A DNA stretch of 36,678 bases from an uncultured Collinsella sp. (lineage in GTDB: Bacteria > Actinomycetota > Coriobacteriia > Coriobacteriales > Coriobacteriaceae), in the NCBI GenBank assembly GCA_902491345.1, contig CABUHI010000016.1:1-36678 (forward strand), written 5' to 3'. The position numbers were made by a program, and so were the translations under genes. Each line of letters opens with the position of its first letter. The first letter of the stretch is position 1. Below are positions 24,744-33,205 of this stretch, in pieces. A model generated the notes under the pieces. The model did not search any database. It had not been told where the DNA came from and saw only the letters and a program-made list of their open reading frames with translations.

Positions 24744-27700
24744 GTGTATCTCAAGTCCCTCACGCTCAAAGGGTTCAAGTCGTTTGCCGACCGCGCCCAT
24801 ATGTCATTTGAGCCGGGCCTGACCGTTATCGTCGGTCCCAACGGCTCGGGAAAATCGAACATCTCCGACTCGATTCTGTGGGTCCTGGGCGAGCAGAGCG
24901 CCAAGCAGCTGCGCGGCCAGGCCATGGAGGACGTCATCTTCTCGGGCTCGTCGGCGCGCAAGCCGGTGGGTGTCGCCGAGGTCACGCTGGTGCTCGATAA
25001 CTCGGACCATATGCTGCCTGTCGACTTTGACGAGGTCGCCATCACCCGTCGTATGTACCGCTCGGGCGAAAGCGAGTACCTCATCAACTCGAGCCCGTGC
25101 CGCCTGATGGACATTCAGGACATCCTGCACGATTCGGGCCTGGGCAAGGATACGCATTCCATCATCAGCCAGGGTAAGCTCGACGCCATTTTGCAGAGTC
25201 GTCCCGAGGAGCGCCGCGCCCTGATCGAGGAGGCCGCCGGCATCTCCAAGCACAAGCGCCGCAAGGAGCGTGCGCTCAAAAAGATTAAGTCGATGGACGA
25301 GCACCTGACGCGTGCCCGCGACATCAATAAGGAAATCGCCCGTCAGCTGCGACCGCTGGAGCGTCAGGTCGATCGCGCGCGCAAGTACAAAGAGCTGTCC
25401 TCGCGCGCGAACGAGCTTACGCAGATGCTGGCCGTCGACGAGCTGCGTTCGTTGCAGTCGCAGTGGAACGATCTGGAGAGCCGTTCCAAGGAGGGTGCTG
25501 CCGAGCTTGAGCTTGCGCAGTACCGCCTGGGTGAAAAGGAGCGCGATCTCGAGAAGCTCCAGGTCATGCTCGAGGAAAAGGGCCTGTTCGTGGGCGATCT
25601 GGGCGAGCAGCGCCGCCATATGCAAGACGTGGTCGGTCGCATCAACTCCGACATGCGCCTGCTCGAGGAAAAGGGCCACAACATGGTGTCGCGTCTGTCC
25701 GACATGCGCGGCCAGATCTCGAGCTCCGAGCATCAGCGTCGTCGCGTGGTCGAGGAGCTCGAGGACGCGCGTGCCCAGCTTGAGGAAGTGACCGGTGCGC
25801 ACATGCAGGCCCAGGACGACGTTGACGCCGCCGGTCCTGCCGCCGCCCAGCTCCACGAGCGTCGCGTGGCGCTCGACAATCAGATTTCGCAGCTTGCGCG
25901 CGAGCAGCGTGATGTGCAGCGTGTGGCCGATAACGCCGCGCTCGAGCTCGCCAAGGTGAAGGACTCGCTGAGCAATGCCGAGGTCGAGGACAACATGTAC
26001 GCCTCGCGCCTGGAGCAGATTGACGAGCAGCTCGAGGAGGTCACGGCCTCGCTCGAGAGCCGTCGCGACCGCGCTGAGGAGCTCGAAGGTGCACTCGATC
26101 AGGCCCGTCAAGCTCAGGTCGATGCACGCGAGGCCACCGAGGTTGCCCGTGCGGCGTTGAAGGACTTGCGTAATCGCGAGAGCGAGGCGCGTAACAAGCT
26201 GTCCGAGGTGCGCTCGGAGCTTGCCAGCCAAAAGAAGCTCGATGCCCGCATGGCAGACAGCTCGCCGCTGGTGAGCCGTCTGATGGGTGCGCTGGGCGAT
26301 GATGTCTCGGGTCGTCTGGGCGACGTGCTCGAGGCTCCTCGTGAGCTCGAGGGCCTGGTTGAGCAGCTGCTTGCCGGCGACATCGATGCCCTGCTGTTTG
26401 ATGACGCAGCCACGCTTGAGCGCGCCGGTCGTGCGGCTCTGGACCAAAAGAAGGCCTCGGGCGAGGCACTACTGGTGGCGCGCGGCGTGAGCGGCTCTGC
26501 TGCTGCCGATGGCGCTGCCGGTTCGCGTCTGGTCGATCGTCTGTCCGTGCGCTCCGGTTATGGTCCGGTTGTCGAGGCCCTGCTCGGCGGCTATTACGTG
26601 GTCGATGACTTGGCAGCCGCGCTAGCCGCGCCTGTCGTTGACGGCGTGACCTATGTGGCGCCCGATGGCGCCCGCGTGAGCTGTGGTGGTCTGGTGCGCG
26701 TGGGGCTCGATGCCGGCGAGGCTTCGGGTGCCTTGGAGCGCAAGCGCCGCATTCGTGAGCTCGAGGGCCTGGAGCCTGATCTGGCTGCTATCTTTGCGCA
26801 TGTTTCGGACCAAGTCGTTGAGGCCAACGCCGCCGTCGAGGAGGCCCGTGCCGCCGAGGGCGATGCCGCCGGCGAGATTGCCCGCCTTGAGGGTGAGCGT
26901 CGCTCGCTACTGTCCGAGATCGGCCGCCTTGAGCAAAGCGCCAACAACGCCGAGGTCGAGCGCGTGCGCATTTCCAAGCGCCGCGAGCAGGCCGCTGAGG
27001 CCGTCCGTGCCGCTCGTCCACGCGTGGATGAACTTACTCGCTCGCGTGACGAAGCTCGTGCGCAGGCGAGTGACCTAGGTCTCCAGATTGCCGAGGCCAA
27101 CGATGAGCTCGACCGTGTGCGCCGCGATGACTCCGAGGCCGCCGGTAAGCTCGCCGATGCCAAGGTGCGTCTGGCCCAGACGAGCGAGCGCCTGCGTTCG
27201 CTGACGGGCCGCGTTCCCGATCTGGAGTATCGTCTGGAGGGTATCGACCGCCGTATCCGCGGAACGCGCCAGGCTTCGCGCTCGCTTGAGCTGCTGCGAC
27301 TGCGCGTCGATCCCATGCACGAGCGCTACTCGGCCCTGCTGGAGCGCGCCTCGGACTGGGCCGCACGCCTTCGTGACCAAGCTTCGCTCGAGGAGGCGGA
27401 CTCCGCCTCGCTCAAGAAGACCATCGAGGACGCCAAGGCCGAAGTCGCTCGCGCCAAAGATAAGGTCGATACCGCCGCCGCGACGCAAAACGACTTCAAA
27501 GTCGCACGCGGCAAGCTCGAGGTGCAGGTGGAGGTGGCCATCAAGGCCATCACCGCCGACGGTACCACGGTACTCGAGGAAGCGCTCATGCTTCCCGCGC
27601 CCACCGACCGCGACGCTGCCGAGCGTGAGCTCAGCCAGCTTGTTCGTCAAATCAACAACTTGGGTCCTGTGAACCAGGTTGCCATGGAAGAGTACGAGCA

Positions 27701-28280
27701 GCTCAAGCGCCGCGCTGATTACATCGAGGAACAGCTGGCCGATCTGGAGAGCGCGCGCAAGGCGCTCACCAAGATCACCGTGGCTATCGACCGTAAGATG
27801 CGTAAGGCCTTCCTGGTGACCTTTGAGAAGGTCGATGCGAACTTCCGCGAGATCTTCGCCATGCTCTTCCCGGGAGGCCAGGCTCATCTGGAGATGACCG
27901 ACCCTGAGCACCCGGCCGAGACGGGTATCGAGGTCGTGGCTCAACCGCGCGGCAAGCGCATCACCAAGATGATGCTCATGTCGGGCGGCGAGAAGAGCCT
28001 GACGGCGCTCGCCTTGCTCTTTGCCGTGTACCGCACGCGTACGGTGCCGTTCTATGTACTGGACGAGGTCGAGGCGGCGCTCGACGACGCCAACTTATCC
28101 AAGCTCATCGGCGCCCTTGATGTACTGCGTTCCGATACGCAGCTCTTGGTCATTTCACATCAGCGCCGTACTATGGAGGACGCTGACGTTCTCTACGGCG
28201 TTTCGATGCAAGCTGACGGCGTCAGTCGCGTCGTCTCGCAAAAACTCGATCGCGAAACCGGAAAGGTCGTGAATGCATAA
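24744..28280 (+). CDS. smc: chromosome partition protein SMC
   Basis: SMC is the ATPase of the condensin-like complex that compacts and aligns chromosome arms, with ScpA and ScpB (not in this window). The 1178-residue protein has full-length SMC architecture. The N-terminal head has Walker A GPNGSGKS at 31-38. Two long coiled coils (about 165-490 and 665-1000) flank a hinge at about 505-665 with Gly-rich motifs. The C-terminal head has the ABC signature MSGGEKS around 1080 and Walker B YVLDEVEAALD with D1107/E1108. The start is GTG 24744, with GAGGA just ahead. It starts 10 bases after rnc, and its stop overlaps ftsY as TAATG. Confidence 0.97.
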   Translation: MYLKSLTLKGFKSFADRAHMSFEPGLTVIVGPNGSGKSNISDSILWVLGEQSAKQLRGQAMEDVIFSGSSARKPVGVAEVTLVLDNSDHMLPVDFDEVAITRRMYRSGESEYLINSSPCRLMDIQDILHDSGLGKDTHSIISQGKLDAILQSRPEERRALIEEAAGISKHKRRKERALKKIKSMDEHLTRARDINKEIARQLRPLERQVDRARKYKELSSRANELTQMLAVDELRSLQSQWNDLESRSKEGAAELELAQYRLGEKERDLEKLQVMLEEKGLFVGDLGEQRRHMQDVVGRINSDMRLLEEKGHNMVSRLSDMRGQISSSEHQRRRVVEELEDARAQLEEVTGAHMQAQDDVDAAGPAAAQLHERRVALDNQISQLAREQRDVQRVADNAALELAKVKDSLSNAEVEDNMYASRLEQIDEQLEEVTASLESRRDRAEELEGALDQARQAQVDAREATEVARAALKDLRNRESEARNKLSEVRSELASQKKLDARMADSSPLVSRLMGALGDDVSGRLGDVLEAPRELEGLVEQLLAGDIDALLFDDAATLERAGRAALDQKKASGEALLVARGVSGSAAADGAAGSRLVDRLSVRSGYGPVVEALLGGYYVVDDLAAALAAPVVDGVTYVAPDGARVSCGGLVRVGLDAGEASGALERKRRIRELEGLEPDLAAIFAHVSDQVVEANAAVEEARAAEGDAAGEIARLEGERRSLLSEIGRLEQSANNAEVERVRISKRREQAAEAVRAARPRVDELTRSRDEARAQASDLGLQIAEANDELDRVRRDDSEAAGKLADAKVRLAQTSERLRSLTGRVPDLEYRLEGIDRRIRGTRQASRSLELLRLRVDPMHERYSALLERASDWAARLRDQASLEEADSASLKKTIEDAKAEVARAKDKVDTAAATQNDFKVARGKLEVQVEVAIKAITADGTTVLEEALMLPAPTDRDAAERELSQLVRQINNLGPVNQVAMEEYEQLKRRADYIEEQLADLESARKALTKITVAIDRKMRKAFLVTFEKVDANFREIFAMLFPGGQAHLEMTDPEHPAETGIEVVAQPRGKRITKMMLMSGGEKSLTALALLFAVYRTRTVPFYVLDEVEAALDDANLSKLIGALDVLRSDTQLLVISHQRRTMEDADVLYGVSMQADGVSRVVSQKLDRETGKVVNA

Positions 28281-29197
28281 TGGGATTCTTTGACGCTCTC
28301 TCGCGCGGACTCGAACGCAGCCGCGAGGCCCTCAACGAGGTCTTCTACTTTGGCGGCGAGGTTGACGAAGATTTTTGGGAGGATCTTGAGGATACTCTCG
28401 TCATGGGTGACATGGGTGCCGAGGTCGCCATCCAGGTTTCTGATGACCTGCGCGATGCCGCGGCCAAGAAGAACCTCAAGACCGCTCCGCAGCTTCGCCG
28501 CGCTCTGGCCGAGCAGCTCGAGCAGCACTTTGTGCCCATCGAGCGCGATCCGTTCGCCGATACGCCGAGCTGCGTTCTGTTTGTGGGCATCAACGGCGCC
28601 GGCAAGACCACGACGGTCGGCAAGATCGCGAGTGCCATGGCCGCCCGCGGCAAGAACGTCGTGATCGGTTCTGCCGATACCTTCCGCGCTGCTGCTATCG
28701 AACAGCTCGATGTGTGGGGCCAGCGTGCCGGCGTTCCCGTCATCAAGCGCGACCGCGGCTCCGACCCGGCAAGCGTGTGCTACGATGTGCTCGACGAGGC
28801 CGACAAACGCGGCAGCGATTTGGTGCTTATCGATACCGCCGGTCGTCTGCACACGAGTCCCGAGCTTATGCGCGAGCTTGCCAAGGTGGTCAACGTGACG
28901 CGTAAGCGCGCCGCCAATATGGCCGCCGGACCCATGCCCGTCTCGGTCGTCCTCGTAATCGATGCCGCGACAGGCCAAAACGGTCTCAACCAGGCGCTCG
29001 AGTTTAACGAGGCGTTGGGCCTGGACGGTATTATCATGACAAAGCTCGACGGTACGGCAAAGGGCGGTATCGCCATGGCCGTGGCCGAAAAGCTCAAGCT
29101 TCCCATCCTACGCATCGGCGTGGGCGAGCAGGTCGATGACCTGCAGGAGTTCAATGCCAAAGATTTCTGCCGCGCCCTGGTGGGCGAGTCCAACTAA
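28280..29197 (+). CDS. ftsY: signal recognition particle receptor FtsY
   Basis: FtsY is the membrane-associated receptor GTPase that docks ribosome-SRP complexes at the translocon. The 305-residue protein contains the NG domain only: an N bundle (about 20-95), P-loop GINGAGKTT from residue 103, DTFRAAAIEQL, DTAGRLHTSPELM and TKLDGTAKGG. It lacks the long acidic A domain of E. coli FtsY. An amphipathic N-terminal helix (MGFFDALSRGLERSREAL) probably targets the membrane. The ATG shares its A with the smc stop codon, so translation is coupled. Confidence 0.96.
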   Translation: MGFFDALSRGLERSREALNEVFYFGGEVDEDFWEDLEDTLVMGDMGAEVAIQVSDDLRDAAAKKNLKTAPQLRRALAEQLEQHFVPIERDPFADTPSCVLFVGINGAGKTTTVGKIASAMAARGKNVVIGSADTFRAAAIEQLDVWGQRAGVPVIKRDRGSDPASVCYDVLDEADKRGSDLVLIDTAGRLHTSPELMRELAKVVNVTRKRAANMAAGPMPVSVVLVIDAATGQNGLNQALEFNEALGLDGIIMTKLDGTAKGGIAMAVAEKLKLPILRIGVGEQVDDLQEFNAKDFCRALVGESN

Positions 29198-29207
29198 GGA
29201 GTGACTA

Positions 29208-30683
29208 GTGTTTGATTCCCTGAGCGATCGCCTCAACGACACATTTGACCGCCTGCGCGGCAAGGGTAAGCTGACCGAGGCCGATATCACCTCGGCCATG
29301 CGCGACATCCGCATGGCGCTGCTCGAGGCCGACGTCAACTTCAAGGTCGTTAAGGAGTTTGTCGCCAAGACCAAGGAGCGCTGCATGACCGCCGAGGTCA
29401 TGGAGTCGCTGTCGCCGGCGCAAAATGTCGTCAAGATCGTGCTCGACGAGCTCACCGAGATGCTCGGTTCCACCGAGAGCAAGCTCGTCTTTAGCAATCG
29501 CATCCCCAACGTCATCATGCTCGTGGGCCTGCAGGGCTCCGGTAAGACCACGGCAGCCGTAAAGCTGGCCTACCTGCTCAAGAAGCAGGGTCGCTCGCCG
29601 CTGCTCGCCGCGTGCGACGTCTACCGCCCCGCCGCAGCCGACCAGCTGGCCACGCTCGGTGGCGAGATCGGCGTGCCGGTCTTCCGCGGTGACGGCGCGC
29701 ACCCGGTCGACATTGCCAAGGGCGCCATCCAGGAGGCCGTCGACCACCTGCGTGACGTGGTCATCGTCGATACCGCCGGTCGTCTGCAGATCGACGAGCA
29801 GATGATGCAGGAGGCCGTGGACATCAAGAAGGCCGTCAAGCCCGATCAGGTGCTTATGGTCGTCGATGCCATGACCGGCCAGGATATCGTCAACGTCGTC
29901 TCGACGTTTGCCGAGCGCACAGACTTTGACGGCGTGATCATCTCCAAGCTCGACGGTGACGCCCGTGGCGGCGGTGCGCTTTCGGTGCGCCAGGTGACCG
30001 GCAAGCCCATCAAGTTCGTGAGCATGGGCGAGAAGCCCGATTCGCTGGAGCCGTTTTACCCGGACCGCATGGCCAAGCGCATCTTGGGCATGGGCGACGT
30101 CGTCGGCATCATCGAGAAGGCCCAGGAGGCGGCTGACGCCAAGCAGCTCGAGGCTGCCGAACGCATGCTGCGCGAGGGCTTCACCATGAACGACATGCTC
30201 GAGCAGATGAAGGCTGTCAAGAAGATGGGCGGCATGAAGGGCATCCTGGGTATGCTCCCCGGTGGCCAGCGTGCGCTCAACCAGATGGGCGGCAATCTGG
30301 ACGAGGGCATCTTCGATAAGAACGAGGCCATCATCATGTCGATGACCAAGGAGGAGCGCCTGCGTCCCTCCATCATCAACGGCCAGCGTCGCGCCCGCAT
30401 CGCCAAGGGCGCCGGTGTGACCCCCACCGAGGTCAACAGCCTTATGAAGCAGTGGGGCGAGATGAATAAGATGATGGGCCGCATGCGCACAATGGCCAAT
30501 CAGGCGCAGGCCGGCGGCAAGAAGGGCAAAAAGGGTAAGAAGGGCAAAAAGATGCGTATGCCCAATATTCCCGGTCTGGCTGCCATGGGCCTGGGCGGCA
30601 TGGGTGGCCTGGGAACGGGCGGCCCCAAGTCCGATATGGAACTGCTGCGTCAGATGGAAGCGCAGATGCGTAATAAGAAGTAA
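29208..30683 (+). CDS. ffh: signal recognition particle protein Ffh
   Basis: Ffh is the SRP GTPase that binds signal sequences as they emerge from ribosomes and pairs with FtsY. The 491-residue protein has an N domain, a G domain with GLQGSGKT at 107-114, DTAGRLQIDEQMM and SKLDGDARGGG, and a Met-rich M domain (about 330-455) that should hold the SRP RNA and signal peptide. The end is a Lys/Gly-rich run (GGKKGKKGKKGKK) followed by a Gly/Met-rich tail, longer than in many relatives. The start is GTG 29208 with AAGGAG six bases ahead. The ylxM gene that often lies between ftsY and ffh is absent. Confidence 0.96.
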   Translation: MFDSLSDRLNDTFDRLRGKGKLTEADITSAMRDIRMALLEADVNFKVVKEFVAKTKERCMTAEVMESLSPAQNVVKIVLDELTEMLGSTESKLVFSNRIPNVIMLVGLQGSGKTTAAVKLAYLLKKQGRSPLLAACDVYRPAAADQLATLGGEIGVPVFRGDGAHPVDIAKGAIQEAVDHLRDVVIVDTAGRLQIDEQMMQEAVDIKKAVKPDQVLMVVDAMTGQDIVNVVSTFAERTDFDGVIISKLDGDARGGGALSVRQVTGKPIKFVSMGEKPDSLEPFYPDRMAKRILGMGDVVGIIEKAQEAADAKQLEAAERMLREGFTMNDMLEQMKAVKKMGGMKGILGMLPGGQRALNQMGGNLDEGIFDKNEAIIMSMTKEERLRPSIINGQRRARIAKGAGVTPTEVNSLMKQWGEMNKMMGRMRTMANQAQAGGKKGKKGKKGKKMRMPNIPGLAAMGLGGMGGLGTGGPKSDMELLRQMEAQMRNKK

Positions 30684-30704
30684 CGGCTTGATTGAGTCGG
30701 CTAT

Positions 30705-30744
30705 GACGAAGGCCGCCTGGATGGTGTTCCAGGCGGCCTTCGTC
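30705..30744 (+). terminator. intrinsic terminator after ffh
   Basis: A perfect 17-bp stem (30705-30721 with 30728-30744, loop TGGTGT) starts 21 bases after the ffh stop. The following GTTGTT is only moderately T-rich. It closes the block that begins at the Asp23/Gls24 gene. Confidence 0.75.
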
Positions 30745-30800
30745 GTTGTTGCGTGGTTTGTTGTGTGTGTGGCGCGTGTCGGCACCGAGGTGCTTGCCAG

Positions 30801-31553
30801 TTAGTGGCACCCGCAGCCCTCGTGGCCTTCGTGGTCGTGATGGCCATGGCAACCGCAGGATTCGCCATGCTCGTGGTCGTGACCATGGCAGTCGCAGGTG
30901 GCCTTGCCGGTCTGCGCGAGCGTGCCGGCAATGAGGGCCTCGACGCAGGCATCGCAGCTGCCCTGGGCGCCCGCATAGACCGTGATGCCGGCCTGGGTGA
31001 GCGCGTTGATAGCGCCGCCGCCGATGCCGCCGCAGATGAGTGTGTCGACGCCACCGTTGGCGAGCAGGCCCGCTAGAGCGCCGTGACCGGTGCCGTCGGT
31101 GCCTACGACCTGCTCGTTGAGCACCTTGCCGTCCTGGATGTCATAGATCTTGAACTGCTCGCTGCGGCCAAAGTGCATAAAGATATTGCCGTTGTCGTAC
31201 GTCGTTGCCACTCTCATGGTGTCGACCTCCTTTGCTGGCCATGCGGCCGTTGTCGTGGTGATGGGGGAGTACGCGATGTTGCCGCCTTCGATGACGATCG
31301 CCCGTCCATTGACCAGCGCGTTTGCCACCTTGCGATGCGCGCGGCTGCAGATGGCCGCCACGGTGGCACGGGCGATGCCCATGTGCTGGGCGACTTCCTC
31401 CTGACTGAGGCCTCCCAGGTCGCAGAGGCGCAGGACCTCGAGCTCGTCGACCGTCATGTTGATGGCGTCGCCGCTTGCCAGGCCATCAGGGGTAAAACCG
31501 CGATATTCGGGGATGATTCCGACGCGGCGCAATTTTTCGCGTCTTCCTGCCAT
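30801..31553 (-). CDS. DUF134 regulator fused to NifX/NifB-type cofactor-binding domain
   Basis: The 250-residue protein has two recognisable parts. Residues 1 to about 100 match DUF134: RRVGIIPEYRGFTPDG, TVDELEVLRLCDLGGLSQEEVAQHMGIARATVAAICSRAHRKVANAL, a predicted DNA-binding helix-turn-helix. Residues of about 112-215 match the dinitrogenase iron-molybdenum cofactor domain (NifX/NifB C-terminal, PF02579), with NIFMHFGRSEQFKIYDI and LICGGIGGGAINAL. The last 31 residues (220-250) contain 6 Cys and 10 His and should bind metal. No nif genes are nearby. It is likely a metal- or Fe-S-responsive regulator; that is inference. An AAGGAG precedes the ATG, and palindromic operator candidates lie in its promoter. 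Confidence 0.88.
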   Translation of the reverse strand: MAGRREKLRRVGIIPEYRGFTPDGLASGDAINMTVDELEVLRLCDLGGLSQEEVAQHMGIARATVAAICSRAHRKVANALVNGRAIVIEGGNIAYSPITTTTAAWPAKEVDTMRVATTYDNGNIFMHFGRSEQFKIYDIQDGKVLNEQVVGTDGTGHGALAGLLANGGVDTLICGGIGGGAINALTQAGITVYAGAQGSCDACVEALIAGTLAQTGKATCDCHGHDHEHGESCGCHGHHDHEGHEGCGCH

Positions 31554-31567
31554 ACGTGCTCCTTATC

Positions 31568-31579
31568 TGACATATGTCA
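31568..31579. promoter_or_regulatory. operator candidate for the DUF134 regulator, proximal
   Basis: TGACATATGTCA is a perfect 12-base palindrome between the start codon and the -10 of the minus-strand promoter, at about the transcription start. Occupation would block transcription, consistent with autorepression. Confidence 0.6.
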
Positions 31580-31584
31580 ACAAT

Positions 31585-31612
31585 AGGATAGCGTGTATGC
31601 GGTGCCGCGCAA
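31585..31612 (-). promoter_or_regulatory. promoter of the DUF134/NifX gene
   Basis: On the minus strand TTGCGC (31612-31607) and TATCCT (31590-31585) are separated by 16 bases. Transcription would start near 31578, inside the proximal palindrome. Confidence 0.55.
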
Positions 31613-31620
31613 GTTATTTT

Positions 31621-31632
31621 TAGCATATGTCA
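31621..31632. promoter_or_regulatory. operator candidate for the DUF134 regulator, distal
   Basis: TAGCATATGTCA matches the proximal site at 10 of 12 positions, including the whole right part CATATGTCA. The two sites start 53 bases apart, about five helical turns, and flank the -35 and -10 elements. The site lies 88 bases before thyA and could affect it too. Confidence 0.5.
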
Positions 31633-31719
31633 GAAAATGAGGGCTTATGTTTGGGCTGTGGGGCCGCGTGCGCCTGGGCTACAATAAATCTCGCTTATAG
31701 GCGACTGACAGGAGGGTCA

Positions 31720-32568
31720 ATGAGCAAAGCTGATCAGCAGTTTGTAACCATGTGCCGCGATATCTTGGACCATGGCACCACCACCGAGGGCCAAAAGGTC
31801 CGTCCGGTGTGGGAGGAAGGCACCCCTGCCTATACCATTAAAAACTTTGGCGTCACGGCGCGCTATGATCTGCGCGAGGAGTTCCCCGCGCTCACACTGC
31901 GTCGTACGGCGCTTAAGTCTGCCATGGACGAGATTCTGTGGATCTATCAAAAGAAGTCCAATAACGTGCATGATCTCAACAGCCATATTTGGGATGAGTG
32001 GGCCGATGAGACCGGTTCCATCGGTAAAGCCTACGGCTATCAGATTGGGCAGAAGAGCCATTACGCCGAGGGCGACTTCGACCAGATGGACCGTGTGCTG
32101 TACGACCTTAAGCACACGCCGTATAGTCGCCGCATTATGACCAATACGTACGTGTTTAGCGATCTGTCCGAGATGCACCTTTATCCGTGCGCCTATAGCG
32201 TGACCTATAACGTGACGCAGCGTCCTCAGGACGACAAGCCGACGCTCAACATGATTCTCAACCAGCGCAGCCAGGACATTTTGGCCGCGAACAACTGGAA
32301 CGTGTGCCAGTACGCCATTTTGCTGATGATGGTCGCGCAGTCGGTCGATATGATTCCCGGTGAGCTGCTGCACGTGATCGCCGACGCCCATATCTATGAT
32401 CGTCATGTCGATATCGTCCGCGAGCTTATCGAGCGTCCGCAGTTTGCGGCACCCAAGGTAACGCTCAACCCTGACGTGCACGATTTCTATGCGTTTACGA
32501 CCGATGACCTGATCGTCGAGGGCTACGAGCACGGCCCGCAGGTCAAGAACATTCCCATTGCGGTGTAG
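31720..32568 (+). CDS. thyA: thymidylate synthase ThyA
   Basis: ThyA methylates dUMP to dTMP using methylene-tetrahydrofolate. The 282-residue protein has family landmarks: the RPVWEEGTPAYTIKNFG start, PYSRRIMTN, NQRSQDILAANNWNVCQYA and ADAHIYDRH. The nucleophile is C157 in YPCAYSVTYNV. The residue after it is Ala, where the common form has His. The start at 31720 has AGGAGG just ahead; an in-frame ATG at 31627 would extend it across the regulator's operator and is rejected. TACAAT at 31680-31685 may be a -10 element. It pairs with folA, which recycles the dihydrofolate that ThyA makes. Confidence 0.94.
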   Translation: MSKADQQFVTMCRDILDHGTTTEGQKVRPVWEEGTPAYTIKNFGVTARYDLREEFPALTLRRTALKSAMDEILWIYQKKSNNVHDLNSHIWDEWADETGSIGKAYGYQIGQKSHYAEGDFDQMDRVLYDLKHTPYSRRIMTNTYVFSDLSEMHLYPCAYSVTYNVTQRPQDDKPTLNMILNQRSQDILAANNWNVCQYAILLMMVAQSVDMIPGELLHVIADAHIYDRHVDIVRELIERPQFAAPKVTLNPDVHDFYAFTTDDLIVEGYEHGPQVKNIPIAV

Positions 32569-32577
32569 GTGGCGCTC

Positions 32578-33096
32578 ATGACGTGTAAGCTTTCTGCCAT
32601 CGTCGCCGTGTGTGACGACTGGGGCATTGGGTGCGAGGGCGATATGGTGGTGTCCAATCGCGCCGACATGCGCCATTTTGTGGCGTGCACCAAAGGTTGC
32701 CCGGTCATTATGGGGCGCAAGACCCTGCTGAGTTTTCCCGGTGGGCATCCGCTCAAGAACCGCCGCAATATCGTGCTTACCCGCGACGAGGGCTTTGCCC
32801 TCGAGGGCGTTGACGTGGTGCATAGCATCGACGAGGCGCTCGCCGCGATAGCCGATGACACCGTTGCATGGGTGATCGGTGGCGGCGAAGTGTATCGGCA
32901 GTTTTTGCCGTATTGCGTCGAGGCCGAGGTCACGCATAACCACTGTGCCCATGTCGTGGATACGTACTTTCCCGATTTGGAAGCCGATCCTGCGTGGGAG
33001 ATTGCGCAGCGTAGCGGGGTCGCGACGATTGTCTCCGGTGAGGGTGACGAGGGCGTTGATTATGAGTTCGTGACGTATCGTCGCATCGAGGCGTAA
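32578..33096 (+). CDS. folA: dihydrofolate reductase
   Basis: FolA reduces dihydrofolate to tetrahydrofolate with NADPH. The 172-residue protein has LSAIVAVCDDWGIGCEGDMV at its start, RADMRHFVACTKGCPVIMGRKT with the cofactor-binding MGRKT, FPGGHPLKNRRNIVLTRD, the WVIGGGEVYRQFLPY nucleotide-binding loop and a C-terminal beta strand (YEFVTYRR). The catalytic acid is probably the Asp in ADMRHF. ATG 32578 is preferred, with AGGTGG ahead, over a GTG at 32569 that would add three residues. It begins nine bases after thyA. Confidence 0.93.
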   Translation: MTCKLSAIVAVCDDWGIGCEGDMVVSNRADMRHFVACTKGCPVIMGRKTLLSFPGGHPLKNRRNIVLTRDEGFALEGVDVVHSIDEALAAIADDTVAWVIGGGEVYRQFLPYCVEAEVTHNHCAHVVDTYFPDLEADPAWEIAQRSGVATIVSGEGDEGVDYEFVTYRRIEA

Positions 33097-33205
33097 AACC
33101 GATTATCCCTTCGGTATTATCGGGATGAAATGAATGGCGGGGCGGCGCATGGCGTTGCCCCGATATTTGTATAGGTGCTGCAAAGAAAGGTGCGGGCTGG
33201 CTACT

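Noticed and set aside
30684..30800. SRP 4.5S RNA gene (ffs) next to ffh
   Set aside because: The only structure is a simple 17-bp terminator hairpin; the conserved SRP RNA apical loop is not present.
31627..31719. Upstream in-frame extension of ThyA with several Cys
   Set aside because: It overlaps the operator region, and AGGAGG supports the ATG at 31720.
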